Of a stretch of DNA of 64,000 nucleotides, positions 36,125 to 44,472 are shown one piece after another. The stretch's first letter is position 1, and each line of letters opens with the position of its first letter. Source of the DNA: Algoriphagus litoralis (lineage in GTDB: Bacteria > Bacteroidota > Bacteroidia > Cytophagales > Cyclobacteriaceae); NCBI RefSeq assembly GCF_003259255.1, contig NZ_QGOL01000002.1, positions 558,001 through 622,000 on the forward strand. Direction: 5' to 3'. The notes under the pieces were generated by a model that saw only the letters and a list, made by a program, of their open reading frames with translations, did no database searches and was not told where the DNA came from. Position numbers and translations under genes: made by a program.

Positions 36125-37122
36125 AGCTAAAGCTTCTTTTGATGATTGGACTGATTTGGGCAAATTTTTGCCATGCCCAAACAATCCAATGGAAAGAACT
36201 AGAAACACCTGTGAAAGCCTCCCTGAGGGGGCTTTCACCCGTTTCGGACAGGATTTGCTGGGCAAGCGGAAGCGGTGGAACCTGGCTCAAGACCACCGAT
36301 GGAGGTGAGACTTGGGAGACTGGAGTGATTGCTGGATTGGATACGGTGGATTTTCGTTCGATTCATGCTTTTGATGAAAATACCGCTGTAGTTGCTTCTG
36401 CCGGTCAGCCAGCTGTCATTTACAGAACGGTGAATGGAGGCCAATCTTGGGAAAAAGTCCACCAAGAAGGTCCAGAAGCATTTTTTGACGGGATTACCTT
36501 CCTAAACGAAAGCAAAGGCTTTATCATCGGCGATCCCGTCGGCGGAAAATGGATGATCTTGGAGACCTCAGATGGAGGTAAAAGCTGGAAATCATTGGAA
36601 AATTTGCCTGCTGCCGAAGTGGGAGAAGCAGCTTTTGCTGCAAGTGCCTCATCGATGATTGTGACAAAAAAAGGACTGTTATTTGGTACAGGAGGTGCTG
36701 TTTCAAATCTTCATCAGTATGATTTCCAAAGTGAAAGCTGGAAAAAAACAAGAACCCCTATTTTGCAGGGAGAAGCTTCACAAGGAATTTTTGCACTTGT
36801 GGAGGCAGGTAAAGGGGTGATTGCTGTAGGAGGAGATTACACCAAACTTGATTTTAGGGAGAAAAATGCATTTCGGATAAATGGTAAATCCATCCAACTA
36901 CCTAAAGAATCCCCACTGGGCTATCGGTCTGGAATTGCCTTTTTGCCCATTAAAAAACTAACCCTTGCTGTGGGCCCTTCTGGCTCGGATTTATCAAAAG
37001 ACAATGGAATGACTTGGGTTAATTTTTCCTCGGTAGGGTATCATGCTGTCAGGATTTCACCGGATCAGAAATCAGTTTGGGCGTCGGGTGGACAGGGAAG
37101 GATCGGGCTTTTGAAACATTGA
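36121..37122 (+). CDS. Small secreted YCF48-like propeller protein
   Basis: A 333-residue secreted protein (signal ending NFCHAQ) with about six BNR/YCF48-type blades: WLKTTDGGETW, VIYRTVNGGQSW, ILETSDGGKSW and LSKDNGMTW mark four of them. Relatives are often mislabelled oxidoreductases because of their operon position. It overlaps the isomerase gene by 4 bp, so it belongs to the same unit. It lacks the T9SS tail of the larger propeller protein at 20454. Confidence 0.83.
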   Translation: MKLKLLLMIGLIWANFCHAQTIQWKELETPVKASLRGLSPVSDRICWASGSGGTWLKTTDGGETWETGVIAGLDTVDFRSIHAFDENTAVVASAGQPAVIYRTVNGGQSWEKVHQEGPEAFFDGITFLNESKGFIIGDPVGGKWMILETSDGGKSWKSLENLPAAEVGEAAFAASASSMIVTKKGLLFGTGGAVSNLHQYDFQSESWKKTRTPILQGEASQGIFALVEAGKGVIAVGGDYTKLDFREKNAFRINGKSIQLPKESPLGYRSGIAFLPIKKLTLAVGPSGSDLSKDNGMTWVNFSSVGYHAVRISPDQKSVWASGGQGRIGLLKH

Positions 37123-37286
37123 TAAAAAATTAAGGCTAGCATTAGTTAAGTTTCATAATTTCCGCTTGATCTTTTCTGAAAATTTAAAGTTTTGGCTTTC
37201 CCTGCTTTTTATACCACCGCTCAGTAGTATATTTATCCGAGAAATTAGCTCGAATACAATCCAAAAACTGACGAATCGTATCACCC

Positions 37287-38021
37287 ATGTTTGAAATAAT
37301 CCCCTCCATTTGGATAATTGACGGAAAATGTGTCCGGTTGAAAAGAGGCGATTTTGCGACTCAGGAAGTGATTTCCAACAATCCTCTTGAGATTGCCCAA
37401 ACTTTTGAAGGCATCGGTATCAAGCGTCTGCATTTGGTAGACTTGGATGGGGCCAGACGTGGAGAGCCCAAAAACTACCACATCTTGGAAGCCATTGCTG
37501 GATATACTGACCTTTTGGTAGACTTTACCGGAGGTATTTCTACAGACGGAGATGTGATCAAGTGTTTTGAGTTTGGAGCCAAAACGGTCACCATCGCTTC
37601 TGCTGCAGCCAACCATCCGGAGCGATTTGCTCAATTTATTCTATCCTACGGTCGTGAAAAAATCAATCTGGCTGCGGATATTAATCCTGCGGATCATAAA
37701 ATCAAAATCAAAGGTTGGCTCAAAAAGACAGAAATCGATTTGTTTGATCACATCGAATTTTTCTATGATCGAGGTTTGAAGTATTTGAAATGCTCAGATG
37801 TGACCCGAGATGGAGTGATGGAAGGACCAAATTTTGGGCTTTACAAAGAAATTATGGAGAAATTCCCCTCCATCCATATTGCCGCCTCAGGTGGGGTAAG
37901 GGGTATTGACGATTTCAAAAAAATCCGTGACCTCGGCCTAGCAGCAGCTGTTTTTGGACGGGCATACTATGAAGGCAAGATAAGCATCGGCGACCTGGAG
38001 AAATTTCTTCAGGAGTCCTAA
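37287..38021 (+). CDS. HisA paralogue lacking the N-terminal catalytic aspartate
   Basis: A TIM-barrel protein of 244 residues that closely follows HisA, the ProFAR isomerase of histidine synthesis. DGKCVRLKRGDF, LHLVDLDGARRGEP, VDFTGGIS, KIKGW and DVTRDGVMEGPN are all present. The catalytic Asp of beta-strand 1 (AID in HisA) is Trp9 here (PSIWIIDG). The second catalytic Asp is kept (Asp131 in LAADINP). HisA normally sits in a his operon, but this gene stands alone between a propeller gene and an amidohydrolase. It is therefore probably a paralogue with altered or lost activity. Confidence 0.82.
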   Translation: MFEIIPSIWIIDGKCVRLKRGDFATQEVISNNPLEIAQTFEGIGIKRLHLVDLDGARRGEPKNYHILEAIAGYTDLLVDFTGGISTDGDVIKCFEFGAKTVTIASAAANHPERFAQFILSYGREKINLAADINPADHKIKIKGWLKKTEIDLFDHIEFFYDRGLKYLKCSDVTRDGVMEGPNFGLYKEIMEKFPSIHIAASGGVRGIDDFKKIRDLGLAAAVFGRAYYEGKISIGDLEKFLQES

Positions 38022-38022
38022 A

Positions 38023-38050
38023 AAAAAAAGAGGCAATTGCCTCTTTTTTT
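38023..38050. terminator. Bidirectional terminator
   Basis: A perfect 28-bp palindrome centred on GGCAATTGCC, with A runs on the left and T runs on the right. It ends the HisA-like gene; the convergent amidohydrolase ends 49 bp further on. Confidence 0.8.
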
Positions 38051-38098
38051 ATGTCAATTCTGGAAAGCAACTTGAAAGTTCTAGTCAAAAGATTGGAA

Positions 38099-39436
38099 TT
38101 ACTTCACCTGTTTCCCATGCTTCATCACCAGATCCACATCCTGTAGCAGGTTGATGTAGCGAAGGACGTCCCCACGCACGGCGATGATGTCGGCGTATTT
38201 TCCTTCAGAGATCGTTCCGTAATCCTTATCTACTTTCATGGCCACCGCAGGCCAGTAGGTCGCAGCTTTGATTGTCAGGAGTGGATCCATGCCAAAATGA
38301 TTGACCCAAACATCGAGTTCGTTCCAGGTGCTTTGGCTGTGAAACTTCATGGGAATGCCGCTGTCCGTACCCACGAGCATCACCACGCCGCTTTCTTTCA
38401 ATTGCGCAAACTTTCGATCCAGAGTGGGCTTTCTCACCGGAGTCAACTGGAAGTAAGACATCCTTCCCGGAAAGCGTAGCGAAGCACGGATATCCCTAAT
38501 AATCGAATCCGGCAAACCCAAGTGCCATGACGTGTCGTCCAGCTTTTCGGGATTGTCGCGTACGTATTCGTAATTGAAGAGTCCCTCCACAGTCGGTGTC
38601 CAGAAGAGTGGACCAAGGTTCATTTTGGCTGCCCGCTCTTTCATCATCCGCATGATGTCTTCGGGATATTCCGGAGCAGAACTCAGGCCTGTATGCTCAA
38701 AGTTGTCCACGCCTATCTGAAGTCCGATGCGGATTTCGTCAGGGCGGTGAGAGTGACCTACGACCATTTTACCGTACTTGTGCGCTTCATCTACCACGGC
38801 TTGGGCTTCCTCCAAGGTCATCTGATCCTGATCGATCAGCTTGATCACATCAACTCCTGCGTCGATTAGTTTTTTGACTTTGGCCCGGGCATCGGCGGCC
38901 CCATTCACTCCCCAGCGGAAAGCTTCGGTATTGGGATAAGGAGCTTTTTGGATAAAAGGACCAGACACATAGATCGTCGGGCCGGGAATTTCACCCTTGT
39001 TGATCCGGTTGCGAACGTTAATGCTAGCTTCTAAAGGCGCTCCCAAATCTCTGGCACTGGTCACTCCTGCCATCAACAGTTGATGCGCAGAAGAAGGCAT
39101 GATCACCGACTCAAACACATCGATATAGGTGCTGTCCCAGTGGGTGTAGTCGCTGTGTCCATTGAGCATGAGGTGCACGTGCATGTCCCAAAGGCCTGGA
39201 AGAACGCTCATTCCCTCGGTAGAAATAATCTCTGCACCGGCGGGAATTGCCAAACTTCCCACTTGGCCGATAGCTTTGATCCGCTCTCCTTCGACAATAA
39301 TGACCGAGTTACGAATCGGTGTACCTCCAAAACCGTCGATCAGGGTGCCACCGACAAGGGCTTTGAGATTTTGGGAAAAGGAATGGGAGGTTATCAAAAA
39401 GAAGAAAAACAAGAGGGTGTATTTCTGAAGATTCAT
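38099..39436 (-). CDS. Exported amidohydrolase family protein (imidazolonepropionase/prolidase-like)
   Basis: A secreted metal-dependent hydrolase of 445 residues, with a signal peptide ending at SHSFSQ. The amidohydrolase metal motif HxH is in LPGLWDMHVHLM. A likely carbamylated lysine is in GVDVIKLIDQ, histidines lie in VGHSHRP and DNFEHTG, and the final metal Asp is in VGTDSGIPMKFHSQ. KYADIIAVRGD near the end is typical of secreted prolidase-like members. The substrate is not evident; a peptide or lactone is possible. Confidence 0.88.
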   Translation of the reverse strand: MNLQKYTLLFFFFLITSHSFSQNLKALVGGTLIDGFGGTPIRNSVIIVEGERIKAIGQVGSLAIPAGAEIISTEGMSVLPGLWDMHVHLMLNGHSDYTHWDSTYIDVFESVIMPSSAHQLLMAGVTSARDLGAPLEASINVRNRINKGEIPGPTIYVSGPFIQKAPYPNTEAFRWGVNGAADARAKVKKLIDAGVDVIKLIDQDQMTLEEAQAVVDEAHKYGKMVVGHSHRPDEIRIGLQIGVDNFEHTGLSSAPEYPEDIMRMMKERAAKMNLGPLFWTPTVEGLFNYEYVRDNPEKLDDTSWHLGLPDSIIRDIRASLRFPGRMSYFQLTPVRKPTLDRKFAQLKESGVVMLVGTDSGIPMKFHSQSTWNELDVWVNHFGMDPLLTIKAATYWPAVAMKVDKDYGTISEGKYADIIAVRGDVLRYINLLQDVDLVMKHGKQVK

Positions 39437-39522
39437 AGGATTAATGGCTTTGATATGATTTTAAAAGGTAATGAATTTGGGCTTTAAATTTTAACTTTCG
39501 CCCTCATTCCAAGTTTGCAAAA

Positions 39523-40233
39523 ATGCCCAAAGGAAAACTTTTCTTAATCCCCAATGTCCTCGCCGATAATACGGCACATTGGGTGATTTCGCCCCAAGTA
39601 CAAGAAGTCATCGCGCATACCAAGATCTTTTTGGTCGAAAATCCCCGCTCTGCCCGTCGCTATATCTCCAGCCTGAAGCTTGGAGTGAATCTGGAAGAAG
39701 TGCACATGGAGGTGTTAGACAAAGGAACTCCGCCAGAATCCATCAACCGACTCATGCAGCCCCTAATGAACGGGGCCGATATCGGCGTAATTTCCGAAGC
39801 GGGCTGTCCGGGAATCGCCGACCCGGGATCCTTGGCAGTCGCCTATGCTCACCAAAAGGGAATTCAAGTCGTCCCGATTTCAGGGCCGAGTTCCATGTTT
39901 TTGGCACTGATGGGGTCTGGATTTTCAGGGCAGTCTTTTGCTTTTCATGGATATTTGCCCATAGATAAAAAAGAACGAGCTGCGGCATTGAGAAAATTGG
40001 AGTCCGAATCCCTTCGGGAAAAGCGGGCCCAGATTTTTATGGAAACTCCCTTTCGGAACAATCAGATGCTCGAAGAAGTCTTGGGTACCCTTTCAGGAAA
40101 TACCAAGCTCTGCATCGCAAAAAATCTGACCGCAGCAGACGAATTGGTCCAGACTAAAACCATCTCCGAATGGAAAAATTTCCCTCTTGATCTTCATAAA
40201 ATCCCAACCGTTTTTGTTCTCCAATCCTTCTAA
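39523..40233 (+). CDS. SAM-dependent methyltransferase, RsmI-like (tetrapyrrole methylase fold)
   Basis: A 236-residue member of the tetrapyrrole-methylase superfamily, nearest to RsmI, which methylates 16S rRNA C1402. Seen: FLIPNVLAD at the N-terminus, VENPRSARRYI, ISEAGCPGIADPG (the SAM-binding region), PISGPSSMFLALMGSGF and FHGYLP. Unlike the usual RsmI, the N-terminus lacks the GxLYLVATPIGNL segment. Bacteroidota often carry such a divergent copy besides the standard one, so its exact target is uncertain. It is divergent from the amidohydrolase and 5 bp before a dipeptidase gene. Confidence 0.83.
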   Translation: MPKGKLFLIPNVLADNTAHWVISPQVQEVIAHTKIFLVENPRSARRYISSLKLGVNLEEVHMEVLDKGTPPESINRLMQPLMNGADIGVISEAGCPGIADPGSLAVAYAHQKGIQVVPISGPSSMFLALMGSGFSGQSFAFHGYLPIDKKERAAALRKLESESLREKRAQIFMETPFRNNQMLEEVLGTLSGNTKLCIAKNLTAADELVQTKTISEWKNFPLDLHKIPTVFVLQSF

Positions 40234-40238
40234 TAGCC

Positions 40239-41309
40239 ATGTTTACGATAGACGCGCACCTCGACCTAAGTATGAATGCCCTCGAATGGAATCGGGATCT
40301 GACCAGACCGGTCTCAGAAATCAATGCCCGGGAAAAAGGTCTGTTCGACAAACCTGATCGGGGAAATTCAACCGTTTCACTACCTGAGCTGCGCAAAGGA
40401 AACATCGGTCTGGTCGTCGCGACACAGATTGCTCGCTTTGTGGCGCCGGAAAATCCCCTTCCGGGTTGGCATTCTCCAGAGCAGGCTTGGGCTCAGACTC
40501 AGGGACAATTGGCTTGGTATCGTGCCATGGTAGAAAAGCGAGAAATGACCCAAATCCGGGATTGGAATGAGTTGGAAGCGCACTTGGCTCACTGGAACCT
40601 AAGTGAGGACAAAAGCCAAATGCCAGTGGGATTTATCCTTTCACTGGAGGGTGCTGACTCGATCGTGAATCTCGATTATCTGGAGAAAGCCTACGAAAGC
40701 GGTCTCCGCGCCTTAGGTCCGGCACATTATGGCCCAGGGAGATATGCTTTTGGTACCGATTCTTCCGCGCCCTTGAGTCAGCAGGGAAAAGAGTTGGTGA
40801 AGAAAATGGACCAACTGGGGATCATTCTCGATGCGACACATCTCTGTGATTTGGCGTTTTGGGATGCTTTGGAGATTTACCAAGGTCCCGTTTGGGCCAG
40901 TCACAACAACTGCCGAGCGCTCGTCGATCACAATCGGCAATTTTCAGATGAAATGATCAAAGCACTGGTAGACCGTGGAGCTGTAATCGGAGGGGCATTT
41001 GATGCCTGGATGCTCAGTCCGGGTTGGGTGCGGGGAAAAAGTACACCCGAAGAGCGCAACGTCACTATCTCAACTGTTTTGGATCATTTGGATCATATCT
41101 GCCAAGTCGCAGGCAACGCCAATCACATCGGGATAGGTTCTGACTTGGATGGAGCATTTGGCACAGAGCAGAGTCCTGCAGATCTGGAAACTATATCAGA
41201 TCTACAGAAAATACCTGAATTGCTTCGCCTTCGGGGCTATTCAGATTCCGATGTTCAAAAAGTGATGCATGGGAATTGGTTGAATTTTTTGAAGAAAGCC
41301 TGGGGATAA
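40239..41309 (+). CDS. Membrane-dipeptidase family zinc peptidase (M19)
   Basis: A 356-residue dinuclear zinc peptidase of family M19 (renal-dipeptidase type), which cleaves dipeptides, including D-amino-acid-containing ones. Metal ligands: His7 and Asp9 in TIDAHLD, the bridging Glu in LSLEGADS, His in DATHLCD and ASHNNCRAL, and Asp in IGIGSDLDGAFG. No signal peptide is seen, so it is probably cytoplasmic. It is five bases after the methyltransferase gene and likely cotranscribed. Confidence 0.9.
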   Translation: MFTIDAHLDLSMNALEWNRDLTRPVSEINAREKGLFDKPDRGNSTVSLPELRKGNIGLVVATQIARFVAPENPLPGWHSPEQAWAQTQGQLAWYRAMVEKREMTQIRDWNELEAHLAHWNLSEDKSQMPVGFILSLEGADSIVNLDYLEKAYESGLRALGPAHYGPGRYAFGTDSSAPLSQQGKELVKKMDQLGIILDATHLCDLAFWDALEIYQGPVWASHNNCRALVDHNRQFSDEMIKALVDRGAVIGGAFDAWMLSPGWVRGKSTPEERNVTISTVLDHLDHICQVAGNANHIGIGSDLDGAFGTEQSPADLETISDLQKIPELLRLRGYSDSDVQKVMHGNWLNFLKKAWG

Positions 41310-41401
41310 TCACATAATAATTGAATTATATTGATAAGAATGGTTTGTTTTATTAGTCCCAATTCAATTATTTGCGACACTATCCACGCTGATTATCACC
41401 T

Positions 41402-42733
41402 ATGAATTTCAAACGTTTACCAATTTCAATCTTTTTCGCTCTTGTTGCTTTTTCATCCTATTCTCAAAAAATCATGCTTACCGCAGATCATTCTGATGCA
41501 AAATTTATTTTGCTGAATGATTACGATGACTCTGACAAGCAAGAATTGGGGACAGGCACAGTCGAATTAAAGCTGGAGAAAGACTCCAAAAACCGCGTAA
41601 AAGTCACCAAGCCAGGCTACCAGCCTGTGATCAAAGAATACAACAAAGACCTCAAATGGGATAAAGAGCAGTGGATTTCTCTGACTACCAGACAGGTAGA
41701 TATCACTGCCGAGCCTTTTGATGCTGAGATCTTAGTCGATGGAAGGGTCATAGGAACCAAAGCGATCTACCTCTATATCCAAAAAGACCGCTTCCTGACA
41801 GTAGAGGTCAAAAAGCCCGGCTTTGCCACTGCCACCAAGGTCTACTACAATCAGCCGGATAAAGAAACGCCTCCGATGAAGGATCATTTTATCCTCAAGG
41901 ACAGGCAGATCCGACTAGAAGTCATGCCTGCCGATGCTTCAGTTGCAGCCAATGGGATATTGCTCGGAAAAGGAAATCAGGATATTAGAGTTCCCTTTGG
42001 AGACTGTGTCACCGTATCTGTCACCAAGGATGGCTTTGTGAACTATGAAAAAGTGCTGTGTAACAAAGAAGGTGATCCTGAACCTCCGGTACGTGATAAG
42101 GCTGTCTTGGAAGATCGATTGGTGAAAATCACCACAGCTCCAAATGATGCATCGATTGAGATCGCCGGCAAGCGAGTGGGCAATGGAAACTATGACCTGA
42201 AGGTGCCAAAGAATTCCTGCGTAGAGGTCAGAATCAGCAAAGATGGTTTTATCCGATATGTAAAAAACTACTGCAATCAGGCGAATATGCAAGAGCCACC
42301 AGTTGCAGATTTTCTTGAAATGCAAGTAGATGAAGCTTATACTTCGTCTGTCTCTTCAGATCTGGCAAATGTCAGGATCACCATTCCGGTAAAAGTAGGC
42401 ATCGCTCCAGAAGAATCCTGGAAGATTCTCAGCTCGATCATCACTGGCTATTTTGACATTTTGGAAACGGTCGATTACAATACCGGCTACCTCACTACAG
42501 CATGGCAAGTACAAAATTTCCAATCCAGCATTATCCGTACACGGGTGATCGTATCCTCAGGAGGGAATAGCGATCAGATTACCTATGCCGTCAAGCTGGT
42601 CAGTCAGGAAGCTTTCTTGGATGGAAAAAATTCTGTGACGGTCAAAGACGACGAGAAATTCGAAGATTGGGCAAGAATCCTCAAGAAATACGATGGCTTG
42701 ATTCAGGAGATTCAGGCAAGACTTCAAAACTAA
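41402..42733 (+). CDS. Secreted protein with three 71-residue PEGA-like repeats
   Basis: An exported 443-residue protein (signal ending SSYSQ). Residues 99-169, 170-240 and 241-311 are three tandem units of exactly 71 residues with no gaps. Each has the PEGA-type pattern P-x-D-A-x-(I/V), G-x-x-(I/V/L)-G, a lysine-rich KK/TK/SK-(P/D)GF turn and a closing PP. Units 2 and 3 carry Cys at positions 33 and 51, a likely disulphide; unit 1 has Phe and Tyr there. The C-terminal 130 residues are a separate, unrecognised domain. PEGA domains are usually surface or cell-wall binding modules. Confidence 0.8.
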   Translation: MNFKRLPISIFFALVAFSSYSQKIMLTADHSDAKFILLNDYDDSDKQELGTGTVELKLEKDSKNRVKVTKPGYQPVIKEYNKDLKWDKEQWISLTTRQVDITAEPFDAEILVDGRVIGTKAIYLYIQKDRFLTVEVKKPGFATATKVYYNQPDKETPPMKDHFILKDRQIRLEVMPADASVAANGILLGKGNQDIRVPFGDCVTVSVTKDGFVNYEKVLCNKEGDPEPPVRDKAVLEDRLVKITTAPNDASIEIAGKRVGNGNYDLKVPKNSCVEVRISKDGFIRYVKNYCNQANMQEPPVADFLEMQVDEAYTSSVSSDLANVRITIPVKVGIAPEESWKILSSIITGYFDILETVDYNTGYLTTAWQVQNFQSSIIRTRVIVSSGGNSDQITYAVKLVSQEAFLDGKNSVTVKDDEKFEDWARILKKYDGLIQEIQARLQN

Positions 42734-42756
42734 ATACTCCCCCACCAACCAAATCC

Positions 42757-42800
42757 AAAACTCCGAACCAAAATTCGGAGTTTTATTTTTTATTTTTTTC
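42757..42800 (+). terminator. Rho-independent terminator after the PEGA-repeat gene
   Basis: An 11-bp stem (AAAACTCCGAA / TTCGGAGTTTT), 6-base loop, then a long T-rich tract (ATTTTTTATTTTTTT). Confidence 0.85.
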
Positions 42801-42867
42801 GGGAGATTTTTCACAATATCAATCGATTTCCTAGCAGGTTTTACTCCAAGGTCCAATTCATGTGCAA

Positions 42868-42898
42868 TTGGAGGCCTTTTTTCAATTCCTAAACTTTG
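42868..42898 (+). promoter_or_regulatory. Possible promoter of the sugar transporter-amylosucrase operon
   Basis: TTG at 42868-42870 and AAACTTTG at 42891-42898 (seven of eight with TAnnTTTG) are 20 bases apart. The element is 61 bases before the ATG at 42959. Confidence 0.35.
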
Positions 42899-42958
42899 TA
42901 ATTTATCAGGCCAAAGAGTGGTTTTGAACCCTTTTTGGCCAAACCCAAAGTATTCCCA

Positions 42959-44440
42959 ATGCAAAAACCCAAACTCTCCTTTTCCCAGATCATCAACATG
43001 AATGTTGGTTTTTTTGGGATTCAATACAGCTTTGGACTCCAGCAAAGCGCGGTAAATCCTATCTACGATATGCTCGGTGCAGCACCTGATGAGATCCCGC
43101 TTTTAAACTTAGCAGGACCGATGACGGGCTTATTGATTCAGCCGATCATTGGCGCCCTGAGTGACAGTACCTGGAGCGATAGGTTCGGCAGAAGGAAACC
43201 CTACTTTTTCATTGGTGCTTTGATGTGTAGCATTTGTCTCTTTTTCTATCCATTCAGCAGCACATTATGGATGGCTGCAGGCTTGCTTTGGGTCCTTGAC
43301 GCGGCTAACAATACCGCCATGGAGCCCTATCGTGCATTGATAGCCGACTCACTCCCAGAGGAACAATATGGACAGGGTTTCTTGACCCAAAGCTTCTTCA
43401 CGGGCCTCGGCATCACGCTGGCCAATATTTCACTTTTCGTATTTCAGATTTTCTTCAAAGGAATGATCGGTTCGCTGCCGATGTGGGTCTATGCGTCATT
43501 TTTCCTAGGGACGATTTGTTCGATCACCTCGGTGCTTTGGAGTATGTCCAAAACGCCTGAATACCCACCTTCCGCTGAAGAATTGGCACTTTTGAAGGAG
43601 CGAAATAAAGGCATGCCTCATCCGGCTATCCAGTTTTTCCTATCGATTTTGACGACCCTAGTTGCGTATTTGGTATTTTTCCTACTGCTGATTCCTTCGA
43701 TTTTTGACAGAAAACTGATTCGAAAAACGATCCATTGGGCAGAAAACAACCCGACAACCAAAGTCCTTTTTGCCCAAAATCTGGAGATCATCGAGTCCAT
43801 CATCCAGATGCCTTCTGTGATGTGGAAGCTTGCTTTAGTTTACCTTTTCCAATGGTATGCGCTTTTTTGCTATTGGCAAAATGCGGCAAAAAGCATCGCT
43901 CTCTCGGTATGGGATGCGACACCTGCGAGTGATCCGTCCAAGTATGAGGAGGCTGTAGGTTGGACAGGCCTAGTCAATGGCTGGTATAATATCGTGACCT
44001 TTCTTTCGGCCTTCTTTTTAGTAGGCTTGGCCCGAAAATTTGGTCCCAAAAAAGTCCACTTCTTCTGTCTGGTGATGGCAGGTGTCGGATTGATCATTTT
44101 CCCGATGATCGAAAACAAATACCTCCTCTTTGCTCCTATGACGGGATTTGGGGTAGCCTGGGCAAGTATGATGGGGATTCCGTATCTATTGGTGGTCAAT
44201 GAAATCCCCAAAGAGCGCTATGGCGTGTATATGGGAATCATCAATATGATGATTGTGATTCCAATGATTCTGCAGACCATCACATTTGGATTTATTTCCA
44301 AGACTTTCCTACAAAATGACGCGGGCCAAGCCATTACTTTCGCCGGTGTCTTGCTGCTAATCGCCGCAGCAGCCACCTTAAGAATCCAAGAAAACAAGCA
44401 AATCAATCCAGAAGTCGCACCCATCTCAGGAGGACATTAA
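42959..44440 (+). CDS. SLC45/sucrose-transporter-like MFS sugar symporter
   Basis: An inner-membrane MFS transporter of 493 residues with about 12 helices. The motif GALSDSTWSDRFGRRKPYF between helices 2 and 3, the early FGIQYSFGLQQ, and the late GVAWASMMGIPYLL resemble the sucrose/SLC45-type proton symporters. The insert between helices 6 and 7 is long and charged. The next gene, 32 bp downstream, encodes an amylosucrase-type enzyme, so the likely cargo is sucrose or a related alpha-glucoside. The ATG at 42959 replaces a TTG eight codons upstream. Confidence 0.85.
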   Translation: MQKPKLSFSQIINMNVGFFGIQYSFGLQQSAVNPIYDMLGAAPDEIPLLNLAGPMTGLLIQPIIGALSDSTWSDRFGRRKPYFFIGALMCSICLFFYPFSSTLWMAAGLLWVLDAANNTAMEPYRALIADSLPEEQYGQGFLTQSFFTGLGITLANISLFVFQIFFKGMIGSLPMWVYASFFLGTICSITSVLWSMSKTPEYPPSAEELALLKERNKGMPHPAIQFFLSILTTLVAYLVFFLLLIPSIFDRKLIRKTIHWAENNPTTKVLFAQNLEIIESIIQMPSVMWKLALVYLFQWYALFCYWQNAAKSIALSVWDATPASDPSKYEEAVGWTGLVNGWYNIVTFLSAFFLVGLARKFGPKKVHFFCLVMAGVGLIIFPMIENKYLLFAPMTGFGVAWASMMGIPYLLVVNEIPKERYGVYMGIINMMIVIPMILQTITFGFISKTFLQNDAGQAITFAGVLLLIAAAATLRIQENKQINPEVAPISGGH

Positions 44441-44472
44441 TCGCAACTATCAAAAATTACAAGTACCCAGAA

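Noticed and set aside
37287..38021. Calling this gene plain hisA
   Set aside because: The essential strand-1 Asp is Trp and no other his gene is linked.
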